A stretch of DNA of 64,000 bases from Mycobacterium sp. URHD0025 (GTDB lineage Bacteria > Actinomycetota > Actinomycetes > Mycobacteriales > Mycobacteriaceae), in contig NZ_KE384491.1 of assembly GCF_000426065.1 (NCBI RefSeq), forward strand, positions 398,280 through 462,279, in the 5' to 3' direction. Within the stretch, counting starts at the first letter, position 1. Every line of letters starts with the position of its first letter. The notes below the pieces were generated by a model. That model made no database searches, had not been told where the DNA came from, and saw only the letters and a list, made by a program, of their open reading frames with translations. This document shows, piece after piece, positions 34,127 to 43,939 of the stretch. A program made the position numbers and the translations under genes.

Positions 34127-35140
34127 TTAGGCCGTTTCGGTGATCGGCCGGTCGACCCAGCTCATCAGGTCGCGCAGCTTCTTGCCGGTGACCTCGATGG
34201 GGTGCTCGGCGTTGGCCTTGCGCAGGCCCTCGAGCTCCTTGTTGCCGCCCTCGACGTTGGCGACCAGGCGCTTGACGAAGGTGCCGTCCTGGATGTCCTT
34301 GAGAATGTCCTTCATCCGCTCTTTGGTACCGGCGTCGATGACCCGCGGTCCGGACAGATAGCCGCCGAACTCCGCGGTGTCGGACACCGAGTAGTTCATG
34401 CGGGCGATGCCGCCCTCGTACATCAGGTCGACGATCAGCTTGAGCTCGTGCAGCACCTCGAAGTAGGCCATCTCGGGGGCGTAGCCCGCCTCGACCATGA
34501 CCTCGAAACCGGTCTTCACCAGTTCCTCGGTGCCACCGCACAACACGGCCTGCTCACCGAACAGGTCGGTCTCGGTCTCTTCCTTGAAGGTGGTCTTGAT
34601 GACACCGGCGCGGGCACCGCCGATGGCGGCGGCATACGACAGCGCCAGGGCCTGGCCCTCACCCTTGGGATCCTGGTCGACCGCGATCAGACAGGGCACA
34701 CCCTTGCCGTCGACGAACTGGCGGCGCACCAGGTGGCCGGGGCCCTTCGGGGCAACCATGCCGACGGTGACGTTGGCCGGCGGGGTGATCAGGTCGAAGT
34801 GGATGTTGAGGCCGTGGCCGAAGAACAGCGCGTTGCCGTCCTCAAGGTTGGGCTCGATGTCGTTCTTGAAGATCTCCGCCTGCGCGGTGTCGGGCGCGAG
34901 CACCATGATCACGTCGGCCCACTTGGCCACCTCGGCCGGGGTGTCGACCTCGAGGCCCTGCTCCTCGACCTTGACGCGGGACTTCGAGCCCTCTTTCAGA
35001 CCGACCTTGACCTGGACGCCCGAGTCGCGCAGCGACAGCGAATGCGCGTGCCCCTGGCTGCCGTAGCCGATGACGGCGACCTTGCGACCCTGGATGATCG
35101 ACAGGTCCGCGTCGGCGTCATAAAACATCTCAACTGCCAT
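34127..35140 (-). CDS. ilvC: Ketol-acid reductoisomerase IlvC
   Basis: NADPH- and Mg-dependent enzyme, 337 residues, converting acetolactate or acetohydroxybutyrate to dihydroxy acids in valine and isoleucine synthesis. Rossmann motif VAVIGYGSQGHAHSLSLRDSG is at about 21-41. Metal ligands lie in the knotted C-terminal domain (FGEQAVLCGGTEELV and FEVLHELKLIVDLMYEGG). Short class I form. Third gene of ilvBNC, 55 nt after ilvN. Complete and standard. Confidence 0.98.
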   Translation of the reverse strand: MAVEMFYDADADLSIIQGRKVAVIGYGSQGHAHSLSLRDSGVQVKVGLKEGSKSRVKVEEQGLEVDTPAEVAKWADVIMVLAPDTAQAEIFKNDIEPNLEDGNALFFGHGLNIHFDLITPPANVTVGMVAPKGPGHLVRRQFVDGKGVPCLIAVDQDPKGEGQALALSYAAAIGGARAGVIKTTFKEETETDLFGEQAVLCGGTEELVKTGFEVMVEAGYAPEMAYFEVLHELKLIVDLMYEGGIARMNYSVSDTAEFGGYLSGPRVIDAGTKERMKDILKDIQDGTFVKRLVANVEGGNKELEGLRKANAEHPIEVTGKKLRDLMSWVDRPITETA

Positions 35141-35195
35141 GCGAAATTATCCTTCTCTTTCTAGCTCTACAGCCGATTAACGCTACTTGACGTGT

Positions 35196-35707
35196 TTACT
35201 TCACTGCGCTGATACCACGGGGTCCGCGGGAGACCGACACCATGCCGGACTGTGCGATCTCGCGGATACCGTAGGGCTCCAGGACCCGCAGCAGGGCCTC
35301 CAGCTTCTCCGGGGTACCGGTCGCCTCGACCGTCAGAGACTCTGTCGAGACATCGACGACCTTGGCGCGGAACAGGTTCACCGCTTCGATGACCTGACCA
35401 CGGTTGCTCGCGTCGGCGCGCACCTTGATCAGGGCGAGCTCGCGGGAGACGGAGTTGTCATCCTCCTGCTCGACGATCTTGATCACGTTGATCAGCTTGT
35501 TGAGCTGCTTGGTGATCTGCTCCAGCGGCGATTCCTCGACACTGACCACGATCGTCATCCGGGACATGTGCTTCTGCTCGGTGGCGCCCACAGCCAGGGA
35601 CTGGATGTTGTAGCCGCGGCGCGAGAACAGCGAGGCCACCCTGGCGAGAACGCCGGGCTTGTCCTCGACCAGCACCGAAAGGGTGTGAGTGGGGGTGGTG
35701 TTGCTCA

Positions 35708-35708
<1 letters not shown>
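35196..35708 (-). CDS. ilvN: Acetolactate synthase small (regulatory) subunit IlvN
   Basis: Regulatory subunit of acetohydroxyacid synthase, 170 residues. The N-terminal ACT domain (about 7-85; LSVLVEDKPGVLARVASLFSR split over the first strand and helix) binds valine for feedback inhibition; a second ACT-like half follows. ATG at 35708 overlaps the ilvB stop by one base (TGATG), which ties the stoichiometry of the two subunits. Longer upstream readings are inside ilvB. Confidence 0.97.
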
Positions 35709-37570
<1,862 letters not shown>

Positions 37571-37649
37571 GATGTCCTCTTCACGGTCCTATTCACGTTC
37601 CTTTTCAGGAAATCTCTTTTTTCACTGGTGGCGGCGCCTTTTGGCAAAT

Positions 37650-37683
37650 AAAAAACCCCCGTCAGCCGGTAGCTGTACGAGGG
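37650..37683 (-). terminator. ilvB attenuator terminator
   Basis: On the minus strand CCCTCGT-A-CAGC / GCTG-ACGGGGG forms an 11-bp stem (one bulge, one G.U) followed by six T, a textbook intrinsic terminator 80 nt before the ilvB start and about 20 nt after the leader-peptide stop. A second stem, GGCGCGTTGATGC (37741-37729) with GCATCGACGCGCC (37697-37685), abuts it and overlaps the leader codons. The remainder of 37571-37887 is the ilvB leader and the spacer to cfp6. Confidence 0.8.
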
Positions 37684-37703
37684 TGGCGCGTCGATGCGGT
37701 TGG

Positions 37704-37775
37704 CTATGCCCGGCAGGGGGCCAGCGCGGCATCAACGCGCCAACCAATTACTACGAGCGATCCGGGGGTGTGCAT
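37704..37775 (-). CDS. ilvB leader peptide (23 aa) rich in Leu/Val/Ile
   Basis: ATG at 37775 to TAG at 37704 codes MHTPGSLVVIGWRVD followed by AALAPCRA. Six of 23 residues are branched-chain, with the run Leu-Val-Val-Ile in the middle. It lies upstream of a terminator hairpin and ahead of ilvBNC, the arrangement of ribosome-mediated attenuation: stalling at scarce Leu/Val/Ile codons should prevent the terminator from forming. A weak AGG precedes the ATG. Candidate -10 elements are TAACCT (37805-37800) and TACCGT (37789-37784). Confidence 0.8.
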   Translation of the reverse strand: MHTPGSLVVIGWRVDAALAPCRA

Positions 37776-37887
37776 AGCACCTGACGGTAGCTGCCGTACA
37801 GGTTAAAGGTCAAATTCGTCCCCGACGGGCCCGCGCGGCGGGCGGCCATGGGGCGGGCCGGTGTTCGGCTGGTGCAAGGATGAACCT

Positions 37888-38277
37888 GTGAGCGCACGAT
37901 CGGCAACCGCCCCTGTCGTCATCCGGATATCGCCCATGGCGCACCTGGCAGTCGGCTTCCTGACGCTCGGCCTACTGACCCTGGTGCTGAGCAATCCAGC
38001 CTTGTTCTCGGTGCTGCTGGTGATCCCGGTTGCCTTGTCGGCGGCCATCATTCGGTACCGCACGACCGCCGATACCGACACCGTCACAGCACGTTCTCTC
38101 ACGCGCAGGCGCACGGTGTCGTGGGGCGATATCAAGGGACTCCGATTCGACCGGTCGTCGTGGGCGATCGCCGACCTGAACGACGGAACCGACCTGCGCC
38201 TGCCGGCCGTGACGTTCGCGACTTTGCCGTTGCTGACCGAGGTGAGCGGCGGCCGCGTACCGAATCCGTACGCCTGA
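37888..38277 (+). CDS. cfp6: PH-domain membrane protein, CFP-6 homologue
   Basis: Small protein of 129 residues. Two adjacent hydrophobic segments (about 17-52) precede a bacterial PH-like domain (about 55-125; TARSLTRRRTVSWGDIKGLRF). It occupies the position of the culture-filtrate antigen CFP-6 gene (Rv3004) between ilvB and the DoxX gene. GTG at 37888 has AAGGA 7 nt upstream, which decides against the earlier in-frame starts. Probably membrane-bound; biochemical role unknown. Confidence 0.85.
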   Translation: MSARSATAPVVIRISPMAHLAVGFLTLGLLTLVLSNPALFSVLLVIPVALSAAIIRYRTTADTDTVTARSLTRRRTVSWGDIKGLRFDRSSWAIADLNDGTDLRLPAVTFATLPLLTEVSGGRVPNPYA

Positions 38278-38287
38278 CGGTTCAGTT

Positions 38288-39130
38288 TCAGCCGAGCGGG
38301 TTGCCGCCGTTGAGCAGCACCCAGATGGCGATGCCACCGGCAACGCCGAGCAACAGCGCCACGAAGGATCCGACGAAGGGCCGCCGGGCCCAGCCTCGAC
38401 CGGCGTCGAATCCGTAGCGGCCCGGGCCCGTCAGGATGATCGCGGCCGCGGCCACGACGACGATCAACCGGTACTCGGTGCCGTCGGTGATGACTTCCGA
38501 GAGCCGGGCCTGCTCATGGGCTGCCATCGCCGTGGCGAGCACTCCATTGATCAGGTAGGCCAGTGCGCCGGCCGCCGCGATCGGCGTGAACAGCCCCAGG
38601 ACCAGCAGGACACCGGCGGCGATCTGGCCCCCGGTAGCGGCATAGGTGAGGATGTCGGCGTTCTTGAAGCCCATCTCGCCCAGCGTTGTGTTGAACCCGT
38701 CGAGTCCAGGGCCGCCCCACCAACCGAACGCCTTTTGCAGGCCGTGGATGATCATCAGCCCACCGAGCGCCACGCGCAGGATCAGTAGACCGAGGTCCTG
38801 GGTTCCTCGCCGCCCGGCAGCCCTGACGCGGTCGTCGACCAACTCGTCGCGCTCAATCTCGGCCGGTTCGGCCGAGAAGGACCCGATCGGGGCCGGTCCG
38901 CCCGGTTGCGCATACGGCAGCGGCTCAGGGTCGGAGACCATGCTGAACGCCGACTGGTCGTCCGATTTGGAGTCATACCGCGGAATCGCGGTGGTCTCGA
39001 AGTCCCCGCCGTAGGTCGCCGACGGCAGGTCGTCTTCTGGGTCGACCAGGCTGGCCCCGGCCGGCCTGGCGGAATCGTCCGAGTAACCCGGTCGTTGCCA
39101 GGCTTGTGGGTCCTGCGGGTGACTGGTCAC
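38288..39130 (-). CDS. DoxX-family membrane protein
   Basis: Protein of 280 residues with a hydrophilic, Pro/Asp-rich N-terminal half (about 1-105) and four or more helices in the C-terminal half. The DoxX signature region is LLILRVALGGLMIIHGLQKAFGWWGG split around residues 115-140. The M. tuberculosis counterpart in this position (Rv3005c) is part of a membrane oxidoreductase complex with SodA and SseA that links superoxide and thiol defence; the same role is inferred here. GTG at 39130 with TACCCT 7 nt before it suggests a leaderless mRNA. Confidence 0.87.
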   Translation of the reverse strand: MTSHPQDPQAWQRPGYSDDSARPAGASLVDPEDDLPSATYGGDFETTAIPRYDSKSDDQSAFSMVSDPEPLPYAQPGGPAPIGSFSAEPAEIERDELVDDRVRAAGRRGTQDLGLLILRVALGGLMIIHGLQKAFGWWGGPGLDGFNTTLGEMGFKNADILTYAATGGQIAAGVLLVLGLFTPIAAAGALAYLINGVLATAMAAHEQARLSEVITDGTEYRLIVVVAAAAIILTGPGRYGFDAGRGWARRPFVGSFVALLLGVAGGIAIWVLLNGGNPLG

Positions 39131-39137
39131 AGCTGCC

Positions 39138-39143
39138 AGGGTA
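39138..39143 (-). promoter_or_regulatory. -10 element for leaderless DoxX gene
   Basis: TACCCT on the minus strand, 7 nt before the GTG at 39130. Confidence 0.5.
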
Positions 39144-39253
39144 AGTGCAAGGTCGGTCCGATCCGGGTATTTACCCCGGCGCTTCTGCCTGGTATCGGGC
39201 TGCTATGGACCAGGCGCGCGGTCCCGACGTGGCGCGTACTGCCGAGGCATCCG

Positions 39254-39259
39254 TAATCT
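39254..39259 (+). promoter_or_regulatory. -10 element for leaderless lppZ
   Basis: TAATCT, 6 nt before ATG 39266. The stretch from TAATCT to ATG is nearly identical to that before the gene at 49862. Confidence 0.65.
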
Positions 39260-39265
39260 GGCGGC

Positions 39266-40387
39266 ATGAAATCGCGCCGGCGGATGACGGGGGTGGCCGC
39301 CGTTCTGTGCGCCGCGATGCTGGTCGGTTCGGGCTGCGCCCGATTCGACGCGGCCCAGTCCGAGCCTTTCACCACACAACCGAAGATGGAGCCGGGTCCG
39401 ACCACGACACCTCCGCCTCCGCCACCACTGCCGGCCAAGCCGTTCCCCAAGGAATGCAAGGCGACGGGCGTGATGCAGGGCTGCCTGGACAGCACCAGCG
39501 GTTTGATCATGCTTCCCGACAGCCAGTCCGCCTTGGTCGGCGAACGGCTCACCGGCGCGGTCAAGCAGGTGTCGGTGAAGGCCGAACCGAAGGTGAAGGT
39601 GACGCTTCCGGTCGATCCCTCCGGGGACGGTGGGCTGATGGACATCGTCTTGTCACCGACCTACGGCCAGGACCGGTTGATGTACGCCTACGTGAGTACA
39701 CCGACCGACAACCGGGTGATCCGCATCGCCGACGGCGACGTGCCGAAACCGATCCTCACCGGTATCCCCAAGGGCGCCACCGGCAACATGGGGTCACTGA
39801 CCTTCACCAGCAAGACCACCCTTCTGGTGCAGACGGGCGATGCGGGTGATCCCGCATTGGCCGCCGATCCCGCGTCGCTGGCGGGCAAGGTGCTGCGCAT
39901 CGAGCAGCCCACCACGGTCAACCAGGCCCCGATCACCACGGCGCTGAGCGGCCTTGGTGCCGCCGGGGCCATGTGCGTCGATGCGTCGGACGGCTCGCTG
40001 TACGTCACCGACCGCACTCCGAGCGCCGATCGACTGCAACGGATCACCAAGGATTCCAAGGTGTCCACGGTGTGGACCTGGCCGGACCGGCCCGGCGTCG
40101 CCGGGTGTGCCGCCCTGGAGGGCACCGTGCTGGTCAATCTGGTCGACTCCAAGAAGACCGTCGCGGTACGGCTGGCACCCGACACCGGCGCGGTCACCGG
40201 TGACCCTGAGGTGGTTCGGGAGAACGTGCGCGGTCACGCGTGGGCGTTGCAGCTCTCCCCCGACGGCAACGTGTGGGGCGCGACGGTGAACCGGACGGCC
40301 GGAGATGCCGAGAGCTTCGACGACGTCGTGTTCCCACTCTTCCCGCAGGGCGGCGGCTTCCCGCGCAGCAATGCCGACAACACCTGA
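39266..40387 (+). CDS. lppZ: Lipoprotein LppZ, PQQ-dependent sugar dehydrogenase-like beta-propeller
   Basis: Exported lipoprotein of 373 residues. The signal peptide ends in VGSGC (Cys24), followed by a Pro/Thr linker (about 40-60). The body is a glucose/sorbosone dehydrogenase-type beta-propeller: GGLMDIVLSPTYGQDRLMYAYV, GAMCVDASDGSLYVTDR and GHAWALQLSPDGNVWG. It matches mycobacterial LppZ in place (next to DoxX and cfp6) and architecture. Whether it retains PQQ-dependent activity is unclear. Leaderless start supported by TAATCT. Confidence 0.9.
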   Translation: MKSRRRMTGVAAVLCAAMLVGSGCARFDAAQSEPFTTQPKMEPGPTTTPPPPPPLPAKPFPKECKATGVMQGCLDSTSGLIMLPDSQSALVGERLTGAVKQVSVKAEPKVKVTLPVDPSGDGGLMDIVLSPTYGQDRLMYAYVSTPTDNRVIRIADGDVPKPILTGIPKGATGNMGSLTFTSKTTLLVQTGDAGDPALAADPASLAGKVLRIEQPTTVNQAPITTALSGLGAAGAMCVDASDGSLYVTDRTPSADRLQRITKDSKVSTVWTWPDRPGVAGCAALEGTVLVNLVDSKKTVAVRLAPDTGAVTGDPEVVRENVRGHAWALQLSPDGNVWGATVNRTAGDAESFDDVVFPLFPQGGGFPRSNADNT

Positions 40388-40505
40388 GCCACAAGCCATT
40401 TCGGAATAGGTCGGCTGTCCGGGCCTGACCGGAACCGGCTGCGCCGAAGGGTCGATATGAATACAACGCGCATAATCTGCCCTTAGAAATGGTTCGTCTA
40501 TCACG

Positions 40506-40511
40506 TACCAT
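40506..40511 (+). promoter_or_regulatory. -10 element for leaderless tetR
   Basis: TACCAT, 7 nt before GTG 40519; favours this start over the in-frame ATG at 40489. Confidence 0.5.
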
Positions 40512-40518
40512 TGGCCGG

Positions 40519-41148
40519 GTGCCTGACCGCCAGCGCCGCAGATATGCTCCGCGGCTACCGCGTGAAGAACGGCGCGAGCAACTCCTGGATGCAGCGCTGA
40601 CCGTGCTCCACGACTGCCCCTTGCACGAGCTGAGGATGGAAGCCGTCGCCGAGGCCGGCGGCGTCGGCAAACCAGTCCTCTACACCGCATTCCGGACACG
40701 CACCGAGCTGGTGACCGCCTTGCTCATCCGCGAACATCAGCATGGACTGAGCCAGGTGCTGACCGCCCTGCCCGACAATCTGTCCGCGGCGAGCCCGACG
40801 GACGCCTACACCGCGACGGTGACCGGTTTCCTGCGCTGCGTCCTGGAGAATCCGACCCGCTGGCGACTGATCCTGACGGTGCCTGACAGCGCTCCGCGGG
40901 ACTATCGCGCGGCGGTCCGCAATGCGCGCAACCAGATCCTCACGCAGGTCGAGCAGATGGCGAAAGCCGGCATCGCCGTCGACCCCCGGCTTTCCGCGCT
41001 GGACGCGGAACTGCTCGGCCACACGCTGCTCTCGTTCGCAGAGATGTTGGGCCGCCTGGCCGTGCACGATCCGGACAACTACCCGCGCGAGCGGCTCGAG
41101 CAATATGCCGCCGCGGCGATGACGATGTTCGCCGGCCCGGAGAGTTGA
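40519..41148 (+). CDS. TetR-family transcriptional regulator
   Basis: Regulator of 209 residues. N-terminal HTH (about 15-60) has EERREQLLDAALTVL and MEAVAEAGGVGKPVLYTAF, the TetR recognition pattern. The C-terminal ligand domain has no assignable specificity. I start at GTG 40519 (MPDRQRRRYAP) because of the TANNNT promoter placed 7 nt upstream; the ATG at 40489 would put the promoter inside the gene. Convergent with gatB, 7 nt apart, and downstream of lppZ with its own promoter. Target unknown. Confidence 0.88.
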   Translation: MPDRQRRRYAPRLPREERREQLLDAALTVLHDCPLHELRMEAVAEAGGVGKPVLYTAFRTRTELVTALLIREHQHGLSQVLTALPDNLSAASPTDAYTATVTGFLRCVLENPTRWRLILTVPDSAPRDYRAAVRNARNQILTQVEQMAKAGIAVDPRLSALDAELLGHTLLSFAEMLGRLAVHDPDNYPRERLEQYAAAAMTMFAGPES

Positions 41149-41155
41149 CGAGCGG

Positions 41156-42667
41156 TCACCCGCTCTGGCCGCACGCGGCCAGGACCAGCTCACGAACCCG
41201 GGCGGCGTCGGCGGACCCCTTGGTCGCCTTCATCACCGCGCCGACGATCGCGCCGGCGGCCTGAACCTTGCCGCCCCGGATCTTCTCCACGACATCGGGG
41301 TTGGCGGCCAGCGCCTCGTCCACAGCGGTCTGGATCACCGCATCGTCGCGCTCGAGCGCCAATCCGCGGTCGGTCATCACCTGCTCGGGTTCGCCCTCGC
41401 CGGCGAGCACGCCCTCGATCACCTGGCGGGCCAGCTTGTTGGAGAGCTTGCCCTCGTCGACGAGTTTGACGACGGCAGCCACCTGGGCCGGGGTGATCAG
41501 AAGATCGGACACCGACACTTCGGTTTCGTTGGCCTTCTGCACCAGGAAGTTGCCCCACCATGCACGGGCTGCCTCACTGGAGGCGCCATGGGAGACGGTG
41601 GCCGCCACCAGCTCGACCGCGCCGGCGTTGACCAGATCGCGCATCACCTCGTCGGAGACGCCCCACTCCTCCTGAATCCGCTTGCGCGACAACCACGGAA
41701 GCTCAGGGATGGTCTCGCGCAACCGCTCGACCAACTCAGCGCTGGGAGCGACCGGCTCAAGGTCGGGCTCGGGAAAGTACCGGTAGTCCTGCGCGGTTTC
41801 CTTGCTCCGCCCCGGCGAGGTGTAACCATCCTCGTGGAAATGCCGCGTTTCCTGGGTGACGGTGCCGCCGGAGTTGAGAACCGCTGCCTGACGGCGCATC
41901 TCGTACCGGACGGCAACTTCGACGCTCTTGAGCGAGTTGACGTTCTTGGTCTCGGTGCGGGTGCCGAACTCGGTGGCGCCCACCGGCTTGAGGGACAGGT
42001 TCGAGTCGCAGCGCATCGAACCCTGATCCATGCGCACGTCCGATACTCCCAAGCCGCGCAACAGGTCTCGCAGTGCCGTGACATAGGCGCGGGCGATTTC
42101 GGGTGCCCGGGCACCGGTTCCCTCGATCGGCCTGGTGACGATCTCGATCAGTGGAACGCCGGCCCGGTTGAAGTCGGCCAGCGAGGTCGTCGCCCCCGCG
42201 ATGCGTCCGGTATCGCTGCCCAGGTGCGTCAGCTTGCCGGTGTCCTCTTCCATGTGCGCACGCTCGATCTCGACGCGGAAGGTGGTGCCGTCATCGAGCG
42301 GCACGTCGAGATATCCGTTGATCGCGATCGGCTCGTCGTATTGCGAGATCTGATAGTTCTTCGGCTGATCGGGGTAGAAGTAGTTCTTCCGGGCGAACCG
42401 GCCCCACGGCGCGATATCGCAGTTGAGCGCCAGGCCGATGCGGATCGCCGCCTCGACGGCCGCCTCGTTGAGCACCGGCAGGGAGCCGGGCAGCCCGAGG
42501 CACACCGGGCAGACCAGCGTGTTGGGCTCGGCACCGAACCGATTGGCGCAGCCGCAGAACATCTTGGTGGCCGTGGACAGCTCGACGTGCACCTCCATGC
42601 CCATGACGGGCTCGTAGGCGGCGATGACGTCGTCGTAGTCAACGAGTTCAGCGGTAGCGACAGACAT
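41156..42667 (-). CDS. gatB: Aspartyl/glutamyl-tRNA amidotransferase subunit B
   Basis: tRNA-binding kinase subunit of GatCAB, 503 residues, which phosphorylates mischarged Glu-tRNA-Gln (and Asp-tRNA-Asn) before amidation. Starts with the cradle domain (YEPVMGMEVHVELST). The zinc site is CGCANRF...CPVCLG (about 38-57), and Asp/Glu-rich active-site segments NDPxx-like and MRCDSNLSLKP follow. The C-terminal YqeY-type helical tail (about 360-500) is complete. Transcribed apart from gatCA. ATG 42667 is preceded by TAGGAT at 7 nt and no Shine-Dalgarno. Confidence 0.97.
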   Translation of the reverse strand: MSVATAELVDYDDVIAAYEPVMGMEVHVELSTATKMFCGCANRFGAEPNTLVCPVCLGLPGSLPVLNEAAVEAAIRIGLALNCDIAPWGRFARKNYFYPDQPKNYQISQYDEPIAINGYLDVPLDDGTTFRVEIERAHMEEDTGKLTHLGSDTGRIAGATTSLADFNRAGVPLIEIVTRPIEGTGARAPEIARAYVTALRDLLRGLGVSDVRMDQGSMRCDSNLSLKPVGATEFGTRTETKNVNSLKSVEVAVRYEMRRQAAVLNSGGTVTQETRHFHEDGYTSPGRSKETAQDYRYFPEPDLEPVAPSAELVERLRETIPELPWLSRKRIQEEWGVSDEVMRDLVNAGAVELVAATVSHGASSEAARAWWGNFLVQKANETEVSVSDLLITPAQVAAVVKLVDEGKLSNKLARQVIEGVLAGEGEPEQVMTDRGLALERDDAVIQTAVDEALAANPDVVEKIRGGKVQAAGAIVGAVMKATKGSADAARVRELVLAACGQSG

Positions 42668-42674
42668 GGCGTCG

Positions 42675-42680
42675 ATCCTA
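42675..42680 (-). promoter_or_regulatory. -10 element for leaderless gatB
   Basis: TAGGAT on the minus strand, 7 nt before ATG 42667. Confidence 0.5.
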
Positions 42681-42692
42681 ATGGGCGCCCGT

Positions 42693-43166
42693 TCAGGCCA
42701 GCCCGGGGTGGACGCCGGGGATCAGGCCGGCCGCGGCGGACAGCCGTCGCAACGCCTGTCGCAGCGCCTCGCGTTCCTCGTCGGACAGCGGGGCGGTCAC
42801 CTCGTCCTCGAGCGCCCGACCTGCCGAGTCCAGCGCCGGCAGCAGTTCGCGGGCCCGCCCGGTCAGCGACACGGCGAATGCCCGCCGGTCGTCGGGGTGT
42901 GGCCGGCGTTCGACCAGACCTTCGGTTTCCAGCGTGTCGATCAGGGTGACCATGACATTGCGGTGCAGCCCCAGGCGTTCATAGAGCTCACGCTGCGACT
43001 GCCCGTCGGCGGCGGCCAGCGCCAGCAGGACCGCGGTGGCCCGGGGATGCAGGCCCAGCGGTTCGAGCCGGGCCTTGAACGCCTCGGCGACATATGCGCC
43101 GAGTTGGGACAGCAGAAACGGTATGCGCTGATCGAGCGCGGACACACCGATCGGTTCGTCAGCCAC
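42693..43166 (-). CDS. MarR-family transcriptional regulator
   Basis: Winged-helix regulator of 157 residues. The central DNA-binding part has QRELYERLGLHRNVMVTLIDTLETEGLVERRPHP (here given as one stretch around residues 55-88, recognition helix then wing with the Asp-Arg wing tip in PDDRRAF). I prefer GTG 43166 (leaderless, TAGTGT 7 nt upstream) over ATG 43199, which would place the start inside the operator-like repeats. Divergent from an NmrA-like oxidoreductase, the usual MarR layout of self- and neighbour-control by a small ligand. Confidence 0.87.
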   Translation of the reverse strand: MADEPIGVSALDQRIPFLLSQLGAYVAEAFKARLEPLGLHPRATAVLLALAAADGQSQRELYERLGLHRNVMVTLIDTLETEGLVERRPHPDDRRAFAVSLTGRARELLPALDSAGRALEDEVTAPLSDEEREALRQALRRLSAAAGLIPGVHPGLA

Positions 43167-43173
43167 ATTGCGG

Positions 43174-43179
43174 ACACTA
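43174..43179 (-). promoter_or_regulatory. -10 element for leaderless marR
   Basis: TAGTGT on the minus strand, 7 nt before GTG 43166. Confidence 0.45.
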
Positions 43180-43189
43180 GCACCGTCGA

Positions 43190-43224
43190 TGATTGTCATT
43201 TAGAGTGATTGTCACTATTAGTGA
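43190..43224. promoter_or_regulatory. Triple-pentamer operator between marR and NmrA-like gene
   Basis: AGTGA-TTG-TCACT-ATT-AGTGA (43204-43224) contains two overlapping perfect palindromes sharing the middle TCACT, and ATGATTGTCAT (43189-43199) is a further related copy. The array lies between the two divergent starts, as expected for MarR dimers binding side by side. Confidence 0.6.
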
Positions 43225-43240
43225 CTATTTGGGAGACCAC

Positions 43241-43933
43241 ATGCGAATCGTCATCTTCGGCGCCAACGGGGCAACCGGACGCCTGCTCACCCGCCGCGCC
43301 CTCGACACCGGCCACACCGCCGTGGCGGTCACCCGCCACCCCGGGCAGTTTCCGATCAGCGATGCCGCGCTCACGGTCGCCGAAGCCGACGTGCACGACG
43401 CAGCAGCGGTCAGCGCCGTGGTCGACGGGGCCGACGCTGTGCTGTCCACGCTGGGGGTCACCTTCACCATGGATCCCGTCGACACGTACTCGGTCGGCGT
43501 GGGGAACATCGTCACCGCGATGCGCGAGACCGGAGTCGACCGACTGGCCGTCGTGAGCTCCACCGCCATCGCCGACTACCCCGGCCGCACCGATACCCCG
43601 TTCGCGTTGCGCGTGATCCAGCCCGTGATCAGCCGCATCTTCGGCCGGACCCTCTACGCCGACATGCGCCGCATGGAGGACATCGTGGGCGGCAGCGGAT
43701 TGAACTGGACGATCGTGCGGCCCTCGGGCCTGTTCGACCTGCCCTACGTCACCGACTACATCGCCGGCCGGTGCGACCCGGTGGGCGCATTCACCTCGCG
43801 CACCGATCTCGCCGACTACCTGCTGAAGCTGGCCGAAACACCCGAAAGCGGTGCGACCGTGACCGTTTCGACCACAGCGGACACTCCGTCCATGTGGCAG
43901 TTGCTGCGCCGCGAAGCACTCAAGAGTGCATGA
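43241..43933 (+). CDS. NAD(P)-binding NmrA/atypical SDR protein
   Basis: Rossmann-fold protein of 230 residues. The N-terminal cofactor motif is IVIFGANGATGRLLTRRAL (about 3-21); there is no classical YxxxK pair, so it is an atypical SDR (NAD(P)H-binding, SDR_a5/NmrA type). Such proteins act as quinone, flavin or isoflavone-type reductases or as redox sensors. GGGAG lies 5-9 nt before ATG 43241. Divergent from marR across the operator array, which makes it the likely target. Confidence 0.87.
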   Translation: MRIVIFGANGATGRLLTRRALDTGHTAVAVTRHPGQFPISDAALTVAEADVHDAAAVSAVVDGADAVLSTLGVTFTMDPVDTYSVGVGNIVTAMRETGVDRLAVVSSTAIADYPGRTDTPFALRVIQPVISRIFGRTLYADMRRMEDIVGGSGLNWTIVRPSGLFDLPYVTDYIAGRCDPVGAFTSRTDLADYLLKLAETPESGATVTVSTTADTPSMWQLLRREALKSA

Positions 43934-43939
43934 ATTCCC

